Shown here one piece after another: positions 1 to 11,070 of a DNA stretch of 64,000 bases. The DNA is from Ampelomyces quisqualis (lineage: Eukaryota; Ascomycota; Dothideomycetes; Pleosporales; Phaeosphaeriaceae). Positions within the stretch are counted from its first letter, which is position 1, and each line of letters starts with the position of its first letter. The notes below the pieces were generated by a model. It was given only the letters and a program-made list of their open reading frames with translations. It was not told the origin of the DNA and did not search any database. A program made the translations under genes and the position numbers. The stretch lies in the NCBI GenBank assembly GCA_018398575.1, contig JAGTXZ010000005.1:1116001-1180000 (forward strand). Direction: 5' to 3'.

Positions 1-1
1 G

Positions 2-514
2 CCTGCTGACGATGAGATGAAAAAGGCACTTCGTCAAGGCTCCTACGACACTCTGAACCTCTACTTCCAGACCGATCTGATCGGTGGCGTACTAGGCCGC
101 TGCACTCTCCCCTCCTCAATGGGACAGAACAAAGCTGATCCCAGCGTCTACTACAATGATGGATGCAACATCAACGCCAACACGATGCCCCAGGGTTCTA
201 TGAACGGATACAATGCCGGCAAAACCGCTGTCCACGAGACGGGTCACTGGATGGGCTTGCTTCACACTTTTGAAGGCTATTCGTGCGATGGACCGGGTGA
301 CTACATTGATGACACGCCCATGGAGAGCACTGCTACTGATGGGTGTCCGACTAGTCCGGTGAAGCGCAGTTGCCCTAATCAACAAAAGGCTGATGAGCAT
401 GATCCCATCCATAACTACATGGATTACTCGATTGATTCGTGTTACGAGGGCTTCACGGACCTGCAGGTACAGAGGATGAGGAACATGTGGGGCATGTACC
501 GAAACGGAAACTGA
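2..514 (+). CDS. Extracellular M43-family metalloprotease, 5' end outside window
   Basis: This is the C-terminal part of a secreted zinc metalloprotease of the pappalysin-like (M43) metzincin family. The open frame enters from before base 1, so the signal peptide and most of the propeptide are missing. The zinc site HETGHWMGLLH fits HExxHxxGxxH, with three His ligands and the catalytic Glu. A downstream segment, NYMDYS, supplies the Met-turn expected of metzincins, and several Cys (SCDGPG, SCPNQ, SCYEGF) suggest disulfides of a secreted enzyme. The frame ends with ...MWGMYRNGN and a TGA. Fungal relatives (the MEP1 type) are secreted proteases; the exact substrate cannot be told from sequence. 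An in-frame ATG at 17 is internal and is not the start. Confidence 0.9.
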   Translation, partial: PADDEMKKALRQGSYDTLNLYFQTDLIGGVLGRCTLPSSMGQNKADPSVYYNDGCNINANTMPQGSMNGYNAGKTAVHETGHWMGLLHTFEGYSCDGPGDYIDDTPMESTATDGCPTSPVKRSCPNQQKADEHDPIHNYMDYSIDSCYEGFTDLQVQRMRNMWGMYRNGN

Positions 515-2567
515 TGTATGATGTATGCTCACGGCGTTGCTTCTTTTTGCTTTCAGATTGGCTTGCTGTCTTGCGAAATGTGTTTGAGTCCACTTTCTTG
601 AGTTCCTTCTCTTGTACTGTATATTCTTCGGTACTTCGGCACGCTTTTTTGCACATAGACTTATTGCGAAATTGGAGCTCCTTACATGCCATACATGCGC
701 TTAACTCATCTGGTGATGCTACGTTCCCGCCTCAACACACGAGTTCCGCGCGCCTGGTCAAGCGTCGCCGGGCTTCTGTGACCCTTACTGATGGCGTTGC
801 ATCGGCTTACATTCCGGAATACTCAACATCAGTTTAAGTGACCAGCTTCAACCGCACCCCCAATACGTGTTCTCACGCATCGATGCTACCTTGCTCCACA
901 TAGCCACCCTCTTCAATAGTTCACCATTTCCTTCTGCCCACGTCAACTTTGATTATGCGAAACGACACGGAAATTCTGACGTCCAAGCAAGTGAGACTAT
1001 CGTACTCATGTTTGAGGCCTAGACCCGCATGTCAAGATGCATATGTTACACAAGCAACGGGTCTCGACCTGTCATCCTGACCTAGAACGCCATAGGGCAA
1101 AGACACTCCATGCGATGTTCAGCCTTACCCAATCTCCTGGATTCGCGTGAAAGCTGGAAGAAAAACAATGGATGCACCACGATCTCGATGCAATTCTGAT
1201 GCGACCCAGGGTCTGCAGCTGCAGTGCTTTGTCCACCCGCAAGCGGAAGGAATCGACACCATGCACGTGATGTACGATGCAAATGGACCATGCAGGAAGT
1301 TCCAACACAGATGCGCAGGAAGCCACGAGACAAAGAAACCCCAAGAAAAACTTTTCGCGCAATTCGTGTCGGAGGGCAAGATTATTGAGACTGAACCAAC
1401 CTACAATAACATCCCCTACAGCCAACACACAACCTTGAACGATCCACCACAAGTCCGACAGACAAGATAAATCACCAAGCCCCTCCACCCCATCCCAAAG
1501 ACGCTTCCTTCAGCACACACAAAACCAGTCCCAATGCGCCACTCCTTCCACCGCAAATCATCCTCGTCCTCATCGATATCGACATCGCCCATCCTCGCCC
1601 ACCAACCCACCACCACCACCACCAAACCACCCTCCATCCTGCGCTACACACTCATCCTCCTCAAAGCTCGACCCACACCCGCAGACATCGCCACCCTGTC
1701 CGCGCACGCCGAAACCAAACATTCGTCATCGGAACTCGTCTTGTCGTCGACCACGAGAACATAAAGGAACACCAGTCTAGTATAAATTACGTCGTTGGTG
1801 CGTATACATGCATACATGCATGCATGCATACAAGGCAGCGCAGCGAAGCACGGAAAGAAAAAAAGAAGAAAAAAAAAAAAAACTCTGCGCGACAATGACT
1901 TCGAGCATGTTCGATACGCGGGTAGTGCATGGATGTCTTGGATAAAAAGTGTCGATGGAGGTCATTCGAGTCCTGCTCGTCTTTGGGTCCTGCTTGGGCG
2001 TTGCAACGCTGCTTCTTCGTGGGATTGGTGTACTGGGCGAGGCGTCGGCATGGTGTGGGGAAGAGGAGAGGAGGGGACGGCTGGGAGAGGCGGAATGGTG
2101 AATAGCATGGATCATGCTGGGAGGCTGGAGCTTTGGATTCGTCGACAAGTTTGAGGTCAGAGTCAGGGACACCGCGGGGGTGAGAAAAGTTGCGCTGAAT
2201 GCTACGGTGAAAGCACCGGATGTGCTAGATGTGGAGAGTAATTGTGTATGGTGTGGCTTGTTGCAAGTATCGAGGCCTTCGATGAGATATACTCTTACCT
2301 CTTAATTACTACTCGGTCTACCTCAAAAGTCTTTCTCAACTGTTCGTCGTTCTGATTATGGGCGGATTTTCAGATAGTGCTAGACAACTTGCATCAGGCA
2401 CACGAGACTTGCTTAGGAAACTAGAGGGTGGAAGCTATCACAACGCAATGTCATTCGAAACCAGTCTAATCATAGAAGAAGATTCGAAGAGTAAAGACAC
2501 TCTCTCGTAGTGCTACCGCGACGCCCCTCGTACAATGTTTCATCACTCGTAAAGCGTATTTCACCGT
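515..2567. other. Intergenic stretch, no supported gene
   Basis: Open frames here are short and low in complexity (Ser/Thr/Pro-rich), with no recognisable domain. It holds a small ATGC/CATA microsatellite near 1803-1832 and a purine tract of mostly A near 1855-1881. I see no RNA gene. Confidence 0.5.
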
Positions 2568-4570
2568 CTAGCTTGGAATCATAAAGAGACCGAGAGGCGG
2601 TGAGGTCATCTGGAAGAAATCCATAGTCAGGCCTCCGACCGAGTCAACTTGGTACGCAACCCTCTGCCCTGCTTCACAAGGTACACTGCTGAGAGTGTAC
2701 TGGTTGGCAAGTTGTATCGACGGCACGATACCAACTGGCGTCGAACTACCAACGCTATTGGCACTGATTTGCGGGATCGTGGCCGTATTGTCAAGGCGAG
2801 CCACTGCGATGCCACCTGGAGATCTAAGATGGACTGGCGCGGTGTCAGGGATTGGGAAAGGCGGCGGCATGAAGAAGACGAGGTTGCAAAGCTTGCTTTC
2901 ATGTTCTGGACGGATGTCAAACATGAATACGGTCGAGACTGTAGGAGAAAGCTGCGCAGTGAAGCCGTTCCCAACAACGTTGGCAGGGTTGGCCTTGTCA
3001 ATAGGAACGATCAGGTGCGGCGCTTCAAAAGGGCCACGAAGGCCAGCTGGAGCACCGGTAGGGATTGGAAGATCGATTAGGTGGACACTTGAAGATAACG
3101 ATGTCGGCTTTGGAAGTTTTGATGACGTCACGCCTGTACTAACAACAGGAACGGTGACCATAGTAGGTCGAGACGTCGGAAGGGTTGCGCTTAAGCGCGC
3201 TATGGGGTGTTAGCATGGGAATCACAACGATACTCCCCTACATTTTCCTCACTTGTGACCCCTCCAGTACCCGTCGGCACTCCAATAGTGCTGCTGCGTC
3301 GCATTGTCGTGGAAGACGACAACGTTGACGATGACTTTGCATGTCCGTTAGCCCGTCCAGACAATACCATAGGCTGTGTAGCCCATGCTGATGTATGTAA
3401 GGATGAACGGACGGGTTTCATGCAAGGACAATCGCAACGCCATAGTGCGGTAGGCAGAACATATTGAAGCACGAACTTGGCAATCGAGAGATTATACAAG
3501 AGTAGAAGAAGTAGTGGTGACAATGTAGAAGACAGGAGAAGTGGAGAAACAATGCTTACAGAGCTTGCTGGGCAAGATAGGTCGAATAATGGGCTCACAG
3601 CCTGAAGATCGCCTCCAGGCTTGATGCCAAAAGATGGGACCGGGTTGCCGTACTGAACATCCTGCAGGATGTAGTAGTAGAGATTGACATTATCGGCAAC
3701 CAATTGGCAGGCGACGTCCTCCCAATAGATTCGGGCATTATCCGAGTTTGGAACAGCTTGGTTGAGCGTCTCGCCGCTAACGGGCCACCCTGTCTCTGTA
3801 ACCTTGAGTAGCGTCAGCAGCGTACCATTCATGTTCAGCTGATATCGACTTACCCACACTGGCTTTCCTTGCGCAGCCGCCACGGTCTGATGGTAAGCGT
3901 CGAAGAATAGCTGGCTACCACTGCCGACGCTGTTTGCCATCGTGGTCTGGAAGTATGGGTACGCATCCATACCGAGAAAGTCCAAGGACGAGATGAAGGC
4001 GTTGTTGGTAGCATTGACATATACTGTCCAAGTGTCTACGTGGCCAATGGGTTTCCCTGCGAGAGGCGTGCCACGAATGGCATTGCGGGTTTGCTGGACG
4101 TAGTTGATCAATTCCTGGGGCTGAGCTCCGGCTCCAGACTTGTTCTCGATACCAGTAGGTGTGATACGGTACAGATCCTCGCTCCCGACCGAAATACCCT
4201 CGACAAGGTCAGTGAAGGCTGTGCCGTATTGCGCAATGGCGGCTTTCAGGGCAATGATTTCATTGTCGAAGTTTGCCTGGCCAGCGGAAGCCCACATTCC
4301 GAGTAAGAGCGTAGTCTTCGTGTTGATTGCAGCTTGGATTGCGTCGATGATGGTGTTCTGTGTACCGTGCTGGATCATGGTATACAACCGAGCTGAGGTC
4401 CATCCGCTTGTACCAGGGAGAGTCTTCGCGGCATTGAACTCATACTCGAAGTCAACGAGAGTCTTCGCCCGGCCGTCGCCAAAATTAGCACCGTAGTTGA
4501 AGCCCTTGATAGCTGCGTTGGCGGTGGAGAGGAGGCCGGCTGCGGCGATGAGCGAGGCGGAGAAGCGCAT
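2568..4570 (-). CDS. GH17 beta-1,3-glucanase fused (by gene model) to a But2-type C-terminal domain
   Basis: Proposed exons on the minus strand are 4570-3854, 3802-3560, 3334-3253 and 3199-2568, giving 557 codons in one frame. Exon 1 begins with a signal peptide (MRFSASLIAAAGLLSTANA) and GFNYGA, then SARLYTM, the acid/base region VGSEDLYR, and GMDAYPYFQ. Removing the 51-nt intron gives VWVTETGWPVSG, with the GH17 nucleophile Glu. The GH17 domain ends at FDLSC, as in EglC-like glucanases, whose tail is normally Ser/Thr-rich and GPI-anchored. Here a Ser/Thr linker follows (SSSTLSSSTT), then a region resembling the But2 C-terminal domain (PHLIVPIDKANP, TVSTVFMFDI, CNLVFFMPPP). Introns 2 (225 nt, AAG acceptor) and 3 (53 nt, GTGAGG donor, TAG acceptor) each have a GCTAAC branch site. 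The GH17 part is secure. The fusion is inferred; two adjacent genes remain possible, but I found no separate signal peptide for the second half. Confidence 0.75.
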
Positions 4571-6575
4571 CTTGCCGAGGAAAAGGTGAACGAAAGAGAA
4601 GTAGACGAGGAAGAAGAAGGCAGAGAAATTGCAAGACGGAAGGATGCAACAGCTTAGAGACGACAGCGGTGGTCGGGAGGAATGAAGTGCTTAAGAAGAA
4701 AATGCCCACGGAATGACGTCGCTCACTAACCGACAAACAGATACGTGCATTAGCCACAGGGGAAGTAGCGAATTGATCGATGTTGAGGAAAGCGCGTTAT
4801 GCAGGGATCAATGGGCAGCAGCTCACTTTCGTGCCCACTCTTTCCTCCCAGACCAAGTGAGTACGCCGGGCAACATTCGGAGCCTCATCGTTGGACTCAC
4901 CGCAGTATGTGGCCCCCAGGCGTCTTGTTCCTGACGTGTCTGGGCCGATCACAAGCTTTCTGATTGTTTTGTGCTTCCCTCATATCAATAGCTGTTACGT
5001 ACTGGTAAGTGGGCAAGACTGAATGCCGGTTTGGCCGGCGATCTGCACTTGTGGAGAAATCGATATATACTCAACGGACGGAGGCGACGTACCACCCCGT
5101 ATTCTAAATATGGAACACGCTTAGACTCTGCGATCATGCGATTTCTTTGCTTTTGCGACCATTGTCCGTCCTGTCGTGTTAAGTAGTACTTTCACTCATA
5201 CTGCTTGGCGTAGGCGTGGAATGCAGACAAAGAAGGCGACCGCAGCATCTATGGCCTGGGCCAGACTAGATGGAATTTTCGATTTCTAGCTTCTGCATCA
5301 AGCCAAATTTCAGGTGGTACTTGACTCCACAGGGAGCAAAGAGATTTGGCAAGAGCGTAGCGAAGCTAGACGATTGGTCATAATAATGTGGTGGTGACGT
5401 GGACGGTGATGAGGTTTTCCAGAAGACGACGGTGCGCGCGCCGGTGTTGTACGGAGTCGGGATGACGTGGGTTTCAGCCGAAGAGCCAGAACCACGTCAT
5501 CCCGTATCGCATTTGCAAAGAGAGGTACAGCGGAATTATCGTTAGAACGATACGTTAGAAGTCTTGACTGACTGGAGTAGAGATTTGAGTCTCCTTCTAG
5601 ACACTAAAAGTAACCCTAGCGGAATTCAAGTCTTACAACTCAACTTTGAAATAACATCTTATAGGACTAGCAATGTTTTAAAATACGAGCTGTACGGAGT
5701 ACTCCGTACAGCATAATGTTCTTCCTCGGCCTTTCCGTTGCACCGTGCTGGTAACGCGCCCCTGAGTACTCCGTAGAGTTGTGGGTATATCGTATACGAG
5801 GTCGAAAGCTCTGTATATACTGTATGGTATAGTATACCATACAAACAATGCATAGCGTAATGTATAGACGCTAGTACTATATAGGAAGGTGTAGTGACTG
5901 TTCAGGAGGGACAAGCGGATCGGATCCACCCAAAACTAGAGCCATCAATGGATTAAAACTGATAGATATACAGGTACGGAGTAGATAGCTTCAAAAACAG
6001 CGTTGTGGTGGCAGCGCGCAGCGCGCGTCCAAGCACGTCTCAGAACCTCGAAAATCCAGCCCGAAAACGGGCCGTGCGCGACACCGGCAGACTTACTTCT
6101 GGTATACTATACCACCGGATTGTATACCGGAGCACCTATACACGTATATACTGTATATTGTATAGCTCCACCCACATCTCTACCCCTGAGCGGATCGTTA
6201 GCGCAGCAAGTTGTGCATGATTGGCATGAAGGTATATCTGCCAATCGGATTTCCTACTTCCCCTTGACACCAATTGGCATACCTAGTCGCGCTATAATAA
6301 CGATCCGTTCAGATTAATAAATTACTCCGTAGTAGTGCAGCTATTAGTAGCATAGCCTTCAGACAAAGCGCCCTAAAGCGGCAGCTGTACTTTCTTTTGC
6401 TGCTTAATCATTCCAAAAATCTAGTAGAGGGACATTGTGCTACAAGAAACAGCTCCTAGCATACAACTCATGGATAATAACATCCCTGAATAGCCTTACG
6501 AGTAGGTGAAATCCGCCGAAGCTGGAAGCTGAAGTGCCTTCAACTGTACGGAGTAGACCTGTTACAACAAGCAGT
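4571..6575. other. Promoter of the GH17 gene, then AT-rich repeat-like DNA
   Basis: The first few hundred bases must carry the GH17 gene promoter. From about 5500 the DNA turns AT-rich, with stacked short palindromes and no credible coding frame. Motifs TACGGAGTA or TACTCCGTA occur at 5693, 5700, 5767, 5975, 6323 and 6547, and near-palindromic GTATGGTATAG/TATACCATAC lies at about 5820-5842. This looks like old, degraded repeat sequence; no intact transposase was seen. Confidence 0.55.
5689..5712. repeat. 24-bp perfect palindrome built from TACGGAGTA and its complement
   Basis: The sequence GCTGTACGGAGT is followed directly by its reverse complement, so 24 bases are perfectly self-complementary. 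It joins two copies of a 9-base motif that recurs, always outside genes, across this window. It could be the tip of a small inverted-repeat element or a protein-binding site; sequence alone does not decide. Confidence 0.8.
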
Positions 6576-7522
6576 CTATCCTATCTTTAGTAAAGACCTT
6601 ACAGCGCTCTCGGCAGACTTATGGAGTACATGCCCCCAACATCTATAAGTGCTAGGACTTATCTGTACAGCCTTAGGTAATTGTTGGCGGGTAATGTTAA
6701 GTATTGGTAATATGAGCATGGTAAGATCCAAGAACAGCCTAGTGGCCTCGATTGCTACAAAGGAAAACATTTGTTTTCTGCATGTTCTACGGAGTATCGA
6801 TACTTGCATCCCACTGAGCTGCAAGCGTTAGGACAATCTGACGAGAGATAGCTAGGAACGAGTAATAATAGTACAGTATAGGATTATCATGTAGGACAAA
6901 CGATTGCTTCCCTGTTGCAACGATCGAAGGACTGGTATGAATACTCGCAGCCCTTGCGTAACCCTTAACCGGCGGGGGCTGACAGCAAGTGGGCGACATA
7001 CGAGAAATACTTCCAGCACCAAAGCAACGCCGTGAGTAGCACAGAAGGCTACAGTGACTGTGATAAAGCACCAAATTTTGAGGTCGAGTAACATAGTGTT
7101 TCGGAGGAATCAGAAAACGGAAATACGTAGTAAGGCGCCGCATATGGACCAAAGTGCTTCGTTGATGATAAAGAGACTGTATAACTGGCAACAAGCCGTA
7201 AATCACTTGCCACCATGCGACTAGCCTTTGCAACTGCAGGTAAGCCCTGCTAGGCCATATCCGATTGATGTTTCCCGCTTCCTTCACCTAGGATAGCCCA
7301 TGTGGTTTGAGCAACGAGAACAATATCCACAATGAATGCTACCCACACACACAAACATCTCCTAGACCTGGTCTTGACTTCTTGAAGCGCGAGAGCCACA
7401 CTATTTATGCGATTGTGAATTCGTATTGAACAGAAGGAGGCGCAGTCAGAGTACACACAGTCAGCCTGATGGTGTGGCGGAGCAAGGCTACCCATACACC
7501 AGGACTCCGCGTGTATGGCCAT
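6576..7522 (-). pseudogene. Broken SAT4/rhodopsin-like integral membrane protein gene
   Basis: Segments in different minus-strand frames together resemble the fungal SAT4/rhodopsin-domain family, a multi-pass plasma-membrane group. In order they are: VAFIVDIVLVAQTTWAILG and GSGKHQSDM (about 7380-7253), a WWQVIYGLLPVI stretch (about 7210), WCFITVTVAFCATHGVALV plus LVCRPLA (about 7080-6980), and FLDLTMLILPILNI with QQLPKA (about 6740-6680). The Cys-Arg-Pro after a hydrophobic helix and a DLxxLxLPI helix followed by QLP are typical of the family. Frame changes between segments lack convincing splice sites and stops interrupt the frames, so the gene appears dead. It lies in repeat-like DNA with copies of the 9-base palindromic motif on both sides. 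Assignment rests on remembered family patterns. Confidence 0.45.
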
Positions 7523-7897
7523 GGGAGATGAATGGACGTATAGTTTTTGGGGAAGTATTTGTGTGCTGTTGTTGCCAGCGCAGACGCCTAATACCTCGAT
7601 TTGCCCGTGTGCCAGACTCCAATATCGGTGAGCTGATCCCTGGCGCCAAACCTAGTGATCATCTATGGTCCGTTAAACACAAGCGCATGCCTAATCACGA
7701 CATGTATCAGGTCTGGTGTACACCAACTTTCCAAATCATCGGCTCTTGATCGATACACGATAAATCGCCGATGCAGCCATTATCTATTGCTGGGCCGAAC
7801 ATCACTTCTCCAATATCAGAGAACGCGACGCGTGCACCTCAACTACCTAAGTATCAATCGATTTTCTGCTCTTCAGATCTCAAAATTGGGCCATGTT

Positions 7898-9307
7898 CTA
7901 CGGATATTCGGGGAGCGGCTCTGAGAAGAAATCAAAAACATTGGTTGGCGACCCAAGATCTAGCCATTGACTGCTGGAACTTTGATGGATCGGTGAAGCC
8001 ATTTCGGTAGGGTCGGGAGAGGTTACATCTCGGGTCGCTTGTGCTTGATGTGGAGGAATACGACCTGAGGATGGTGGTATGGCACGCATAGAATATGTAC
8101 CTGGTAATGGGGGTTGGTAGCAAGCTGGCGCAGGAGGCAATGATGATCCAGAATCAGCATGTCCCTCATTGTGACGCTCTTGATGACGGAGTAGGAGGTC
8201 CGCCCGGTGAAAGGTCTTGCCGCAGCCAGGGTACTCGCAAACGAGCGCGTTCTCTGTAGCGTGGTTCTTTTGATGTCGTCGAAGGTGTTCGATCCTTGTG
8301 TAGGATCGTCCACAATCGCAGGTGTGCACTTTCAGACCTTTTTTCGCCTTGCTGATGCGCCCTGTCCGGGTATAATGAACCGAGCGTGCTGTGCTGTCGT
8401 AACGTAGCTGTACAAGTGGTGCGGTCTCTGTAAGAGATCCCACCATTCCAGAACTTTGTCGATCGCTAAGGATAGTGTCAATGGAGGGCAATTGCTGATA
8501 TTTCGAAGGTTCCGTTCGGTGTTGCAGTGGAAAGTTGAGATGCTCCCATTCAACACTTTGCCTTTCAACACTCACGTGGTCGAATTTGGTGTCAAGAGGT
8601 ATTGCTTCAGGCCATGCATGGTTTCCGGCCTCTGCAGGCGCAGCGATCTGGGCTGTGGCGAAGCGATCGCTTGCTACGTATTCGCTACCCTTCGTGGAAC
8701 TGAAGGCTGACTCTAGATCCCGATCATCATGCCTATCCTCGAAATATTCATGCAGACCAAGCATCGAGCTTGAGCTCAAAGAACACCATGTGATAAAAGA
8801 ATCCACGCCGTATCTGTGCACAGGCGGACAATGGGTTGGCAAATTGGCGGCGAAGGTGCGCAGTCGACGTGAGCACTTCCTTATACTTTTCTCCAGGTCG
8901 TCGATCTCGACGCGTACATCTCGATAGGTAATTATCGTGCGTTCGTGTCCGGTGCTACCCGAGGAAACCCATGCAAGTTGTGCAGAGTGGTCCTTCGTTT
9001 CAACTGATGCGTTCCGCTTTGATACATGGTCAACATCTTCGCCTCGCCTCGCTTGGGAGCCATGAGCTTCATGTAAAGAAGCGCTCGCCAGGTAGCTGCT
9101 GCCTTTCTGGCGCAAATCCTTGTCCTCGTCTTCAACGCAATCGAACACGGACGTCACTCGGTCCGGAGCATGATCTCGTGAGCCCGATTTGCGGAGCTTA
9201 GTGTTCAGGTCTTGGTTATACTGTTGTTTGAACAGAAATTGTGTCCCCAATGCCACTCTTTTTCGACCCGCTTTCCCGGATGAAATGGTTATATTATGCA
9301 ATGCCAT
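7898..9307 (-). CDS. C2H2 zinc-finger transcription factor, 469 aa, single exon
   Basis: A nuclear DNA-binding protein is predicted from two adjacent C2H2 fingers at about residues 330-349 (CDCGRSYTRIEHLRRHQKNH, with only one residue between the Cys pair) and 357-379 (CEYPGC...HQERH, with four residues between the Cys pair). This tight-then-wide finger pair is common in fungal regulators. The N-terminal two thirds carries no named domain but has polar, probably disordered, stretches; the tail is Pro/Ser-rich and ends LPEYP. The start is the ATG at 9307; no intron is needed. Target genes are unknown. No neighbouring gene suggests a pathway, since the next gene upstream is a small membrane protein and the region downstream is degenerate. 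Confidence 0.85.
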   Translation of the reverse strand: MALHNITISSGKAGRKRVALGTQFLFKQQYNQDLNTKLRKSGSRDHAPDRVTSVFDCVEDEDKDLRQKGSSYLASASLHEAHGSQARRGEDVDHVSKRNASVETKDHSAQLAWVSSGSTGHERTIITYRDVRVEIDDLEKSIRKCSRRLRTFAANLPTHCPPVHRYGVDSFITWCSLSSSSMLGLHEYFEDRHDDRDLESAFSSTKGSEYVASDRFATAQIAAPAEAGNHAWPEAIPLDTKFDHVSVERQSVEWEHLNFPLQHRTEPSKYQQLPSIDTILSDRQSSGMVGSLTETAPLVQLRYDSTARSVHYTRTGRISKAKKGLKVHTCDCGRSYTRIEHLRRHQKNHATENALVCEYPGCGKTFHRADLLLRHQERHNEGHADSGSSLPPAPACYQPPLPGTYSMRAIPPSSGRIPPHQAQATRDVTSPDPTEMASPIHQSSSSQWLDLGSPTNVFDFFSEPLPEYP

Positions 9308-10211
9308 AGCATCCGGGTTGCTAAGGTGTTTACGCGCATGCTGTAGGCTATATCAGAGTGTCACTCTCTGAGGGTCGCAAGCTTGGGAACCGTACAGAGC
9401 GTAAATTGGTAGCAGACGTTGATGTCGTTTTGCACCAGCCGCACTCTCTTTCGCAGGCTTCAATGCACAATGTATGCACTCCTCCAGTAGGCCATGGCGT
9501 ATGGTTGTGCTGGGAACAGGGCATGATTTTCCCATTTGCTTGCTTTGAGCTGGCTTGCGTGCGGTTTTGAAGCCATTTCGGAGAGAGACGGGTATGAATG
9601 AGTTTATACAGGCAGATGTGAGGCTGAGCGACGACATCGCTGTCCGTTAACTGATACGAAATCGATATCAAACGGCTAGCACAGCCCGCCCCGCTTGTCC
9701 ATTTACAGTTAGCGTGGCTCGTGAGGGTAAATGAGGCGCGCCCGTAACGTCCCATTGATATTGTATTGATGCGCTCTTTCTGTTATTCAGTGGACTGTAG
9801 AGACCGTGCTGCGAAGACATCTGCACCATCACATTGCCAAGCTTGTTTCAGAAAGCTCAAGCATCCACTCCAATTGATTCCTTATCGATTAAAATTCACT
9901 CCAGTCAAACTAGCGGCTATCTATCCCGACTCAAGAATTCTGCATGCAACTTTATAGTCCTGACAGCTCATGCCTGTGTTCATGATGTACCCACAATCGA
10001 CTGTGTATCGATGTAATCAGTCGAGTATCAGTTGCAGGCAACTTCGTTGCTCTCCCAAGGTGATTGATGCTCTTGCAAAAGTAGTACTTGAACCAGACGA
10101 GAATATAAACAGCCATTATCCCGACCATATCCTACTCACAATACGACACAGCAGATAAACTAGCATATGCTTCGACCTTGAATCTTTTCATTATATGCTG
10201 CCCTGACTAAG
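9308..10211. other. Intergenic stretch, divergent promoter region
   Basis: This separates the C2H2 gene (minus) from a small membrane-protein ORF (plus), so it should hold both promoters. Frames on both strands are short and unlike known proteins. No repeats or RNA genes were recognised. Confidence 0.5.
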
Positions 10212-10634
10212 ATGCCTGTCATCAACAGTACGCACACGATAATCGAGCCAGCAGCACTGCCAACTACTAAGATCATGTCAGGATACTCCAACGATGCCAC
10301 GGCTTCTGCGTCACCATTGGCCAGTCCAAATCTCGAGACATTCGAAACTGCAGCATGGACAATACCAGTCATAATTGGTGCTCTCCTTACTATCATTGCT
10401 ATCCTTGTTGGTCTTCCCAGCGCCGTGCTAGCTCTCCAAGAGATACGCAGACGCCGACGAGCTCAGGCCGACAACAACGAAAAGCTTGACGATATCAATG
10501 ATCCGATAAACGCCGTGAATGACACAAGCACCGAGACAAGCAGCTTCGGACCAGAGACTGGTTCAACTTCAATCATGACATCCCTTGGGAAGACGGCAAA
10601 ATCGATGGTCCCAGATGCCTGCTCGGTCACCTAA
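10212..10634 (+). CDS. Small single-pass membrane protein of unknown function, 140 aa
   Basis: A single open frame encodes 140 residues. Residues 1-47 are Ser/Thr/Ala-rich, residues about 49-73 form a strong hydrophobic helix (TIPVIIGALLTIIAILVGLP), and this is followed at once by a basic stop-transfer cluster (EIRRRRRAQ) and an acidic/Ser/Thr-rich tail. No cleavable signal peptide is evident, so the helix probably acts as the membrane anchor, with the basic side in the cytosol. I do not recognise a family. The composition resembles small fungal membrane proteins, but nothing in the neighbourhood suggests a function. It could be a species-restricted gene or a chance frame; the helix with its basic flank argues for a real protein. 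Confidence 0.5.
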   Translation: MPVINSTHTIIEPAALPTTKIMSGYSNDATASASPLASPNLETFETAAWTIPVIIGALLTIIAILVGLPSAVLALQEIRRRRRAQADNNEKLDDINDPINAVNDTSTETSSFGPETGSTSIMTSLGKTAKSMVPDACSVT

Positions 10635-11070
10635 TCGTTTCGAGGGAACTAGAAGTGCAACAGCGTAGTCACATGCCGCATCGGTCTCGGCAGGAAGCAA
10701 AGCCAGCTTTCAATAGGGTGCCTCGACCTTGCCTTCGCCTGAGAAGTGTGCAAAGATTTTTGCCCACGGCTGAGAAGACTTGTGTACCAGTGTGTTCGAA
10801 TGTGGCCCGATGACTGAATTATTGAGTTATCACAATAAATTAGTATGACAATTCACCGCAAACATTACAGCTGCGTGACAAGGTGCCCAAAAAATACGAA
10901 ATCAAATGAAGTGAAAGATATTGTAAAAAGTGTCAGCTGCTGACAACCCGTAAAATCCCGCTCGCTCTGATTGGGTGCCAAGACAGCCGCCCATCCTCAT
11001 CCGCAGAACTTCCACTTCGTCACATCGCCATGCCGTAACTCATCCCAACCAAATCGCACAACACACCACG
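10635..11070. other. Short intergenic region upstream of QCR10
   Basis: A 436-base non-coding stretch that should carry the QCR10 promoter. No distinctive elements were recognised. Confidence 0.5.

Noticed and set aside
1147..1764. Two plus-strand ORFs (107 and 76 aa) before the GH17 gene
   Set aside because: Low-complexity or random composition, no domain, splice sites or start context; overlapping frames on the other strand are equally open.
1777..2172. 131-aa minus-strand Ser/Pro-rich frame
   Set aside because: Ends in a poly-Phe stretch that is simply the reverse of the purine tract; no gene-like features.
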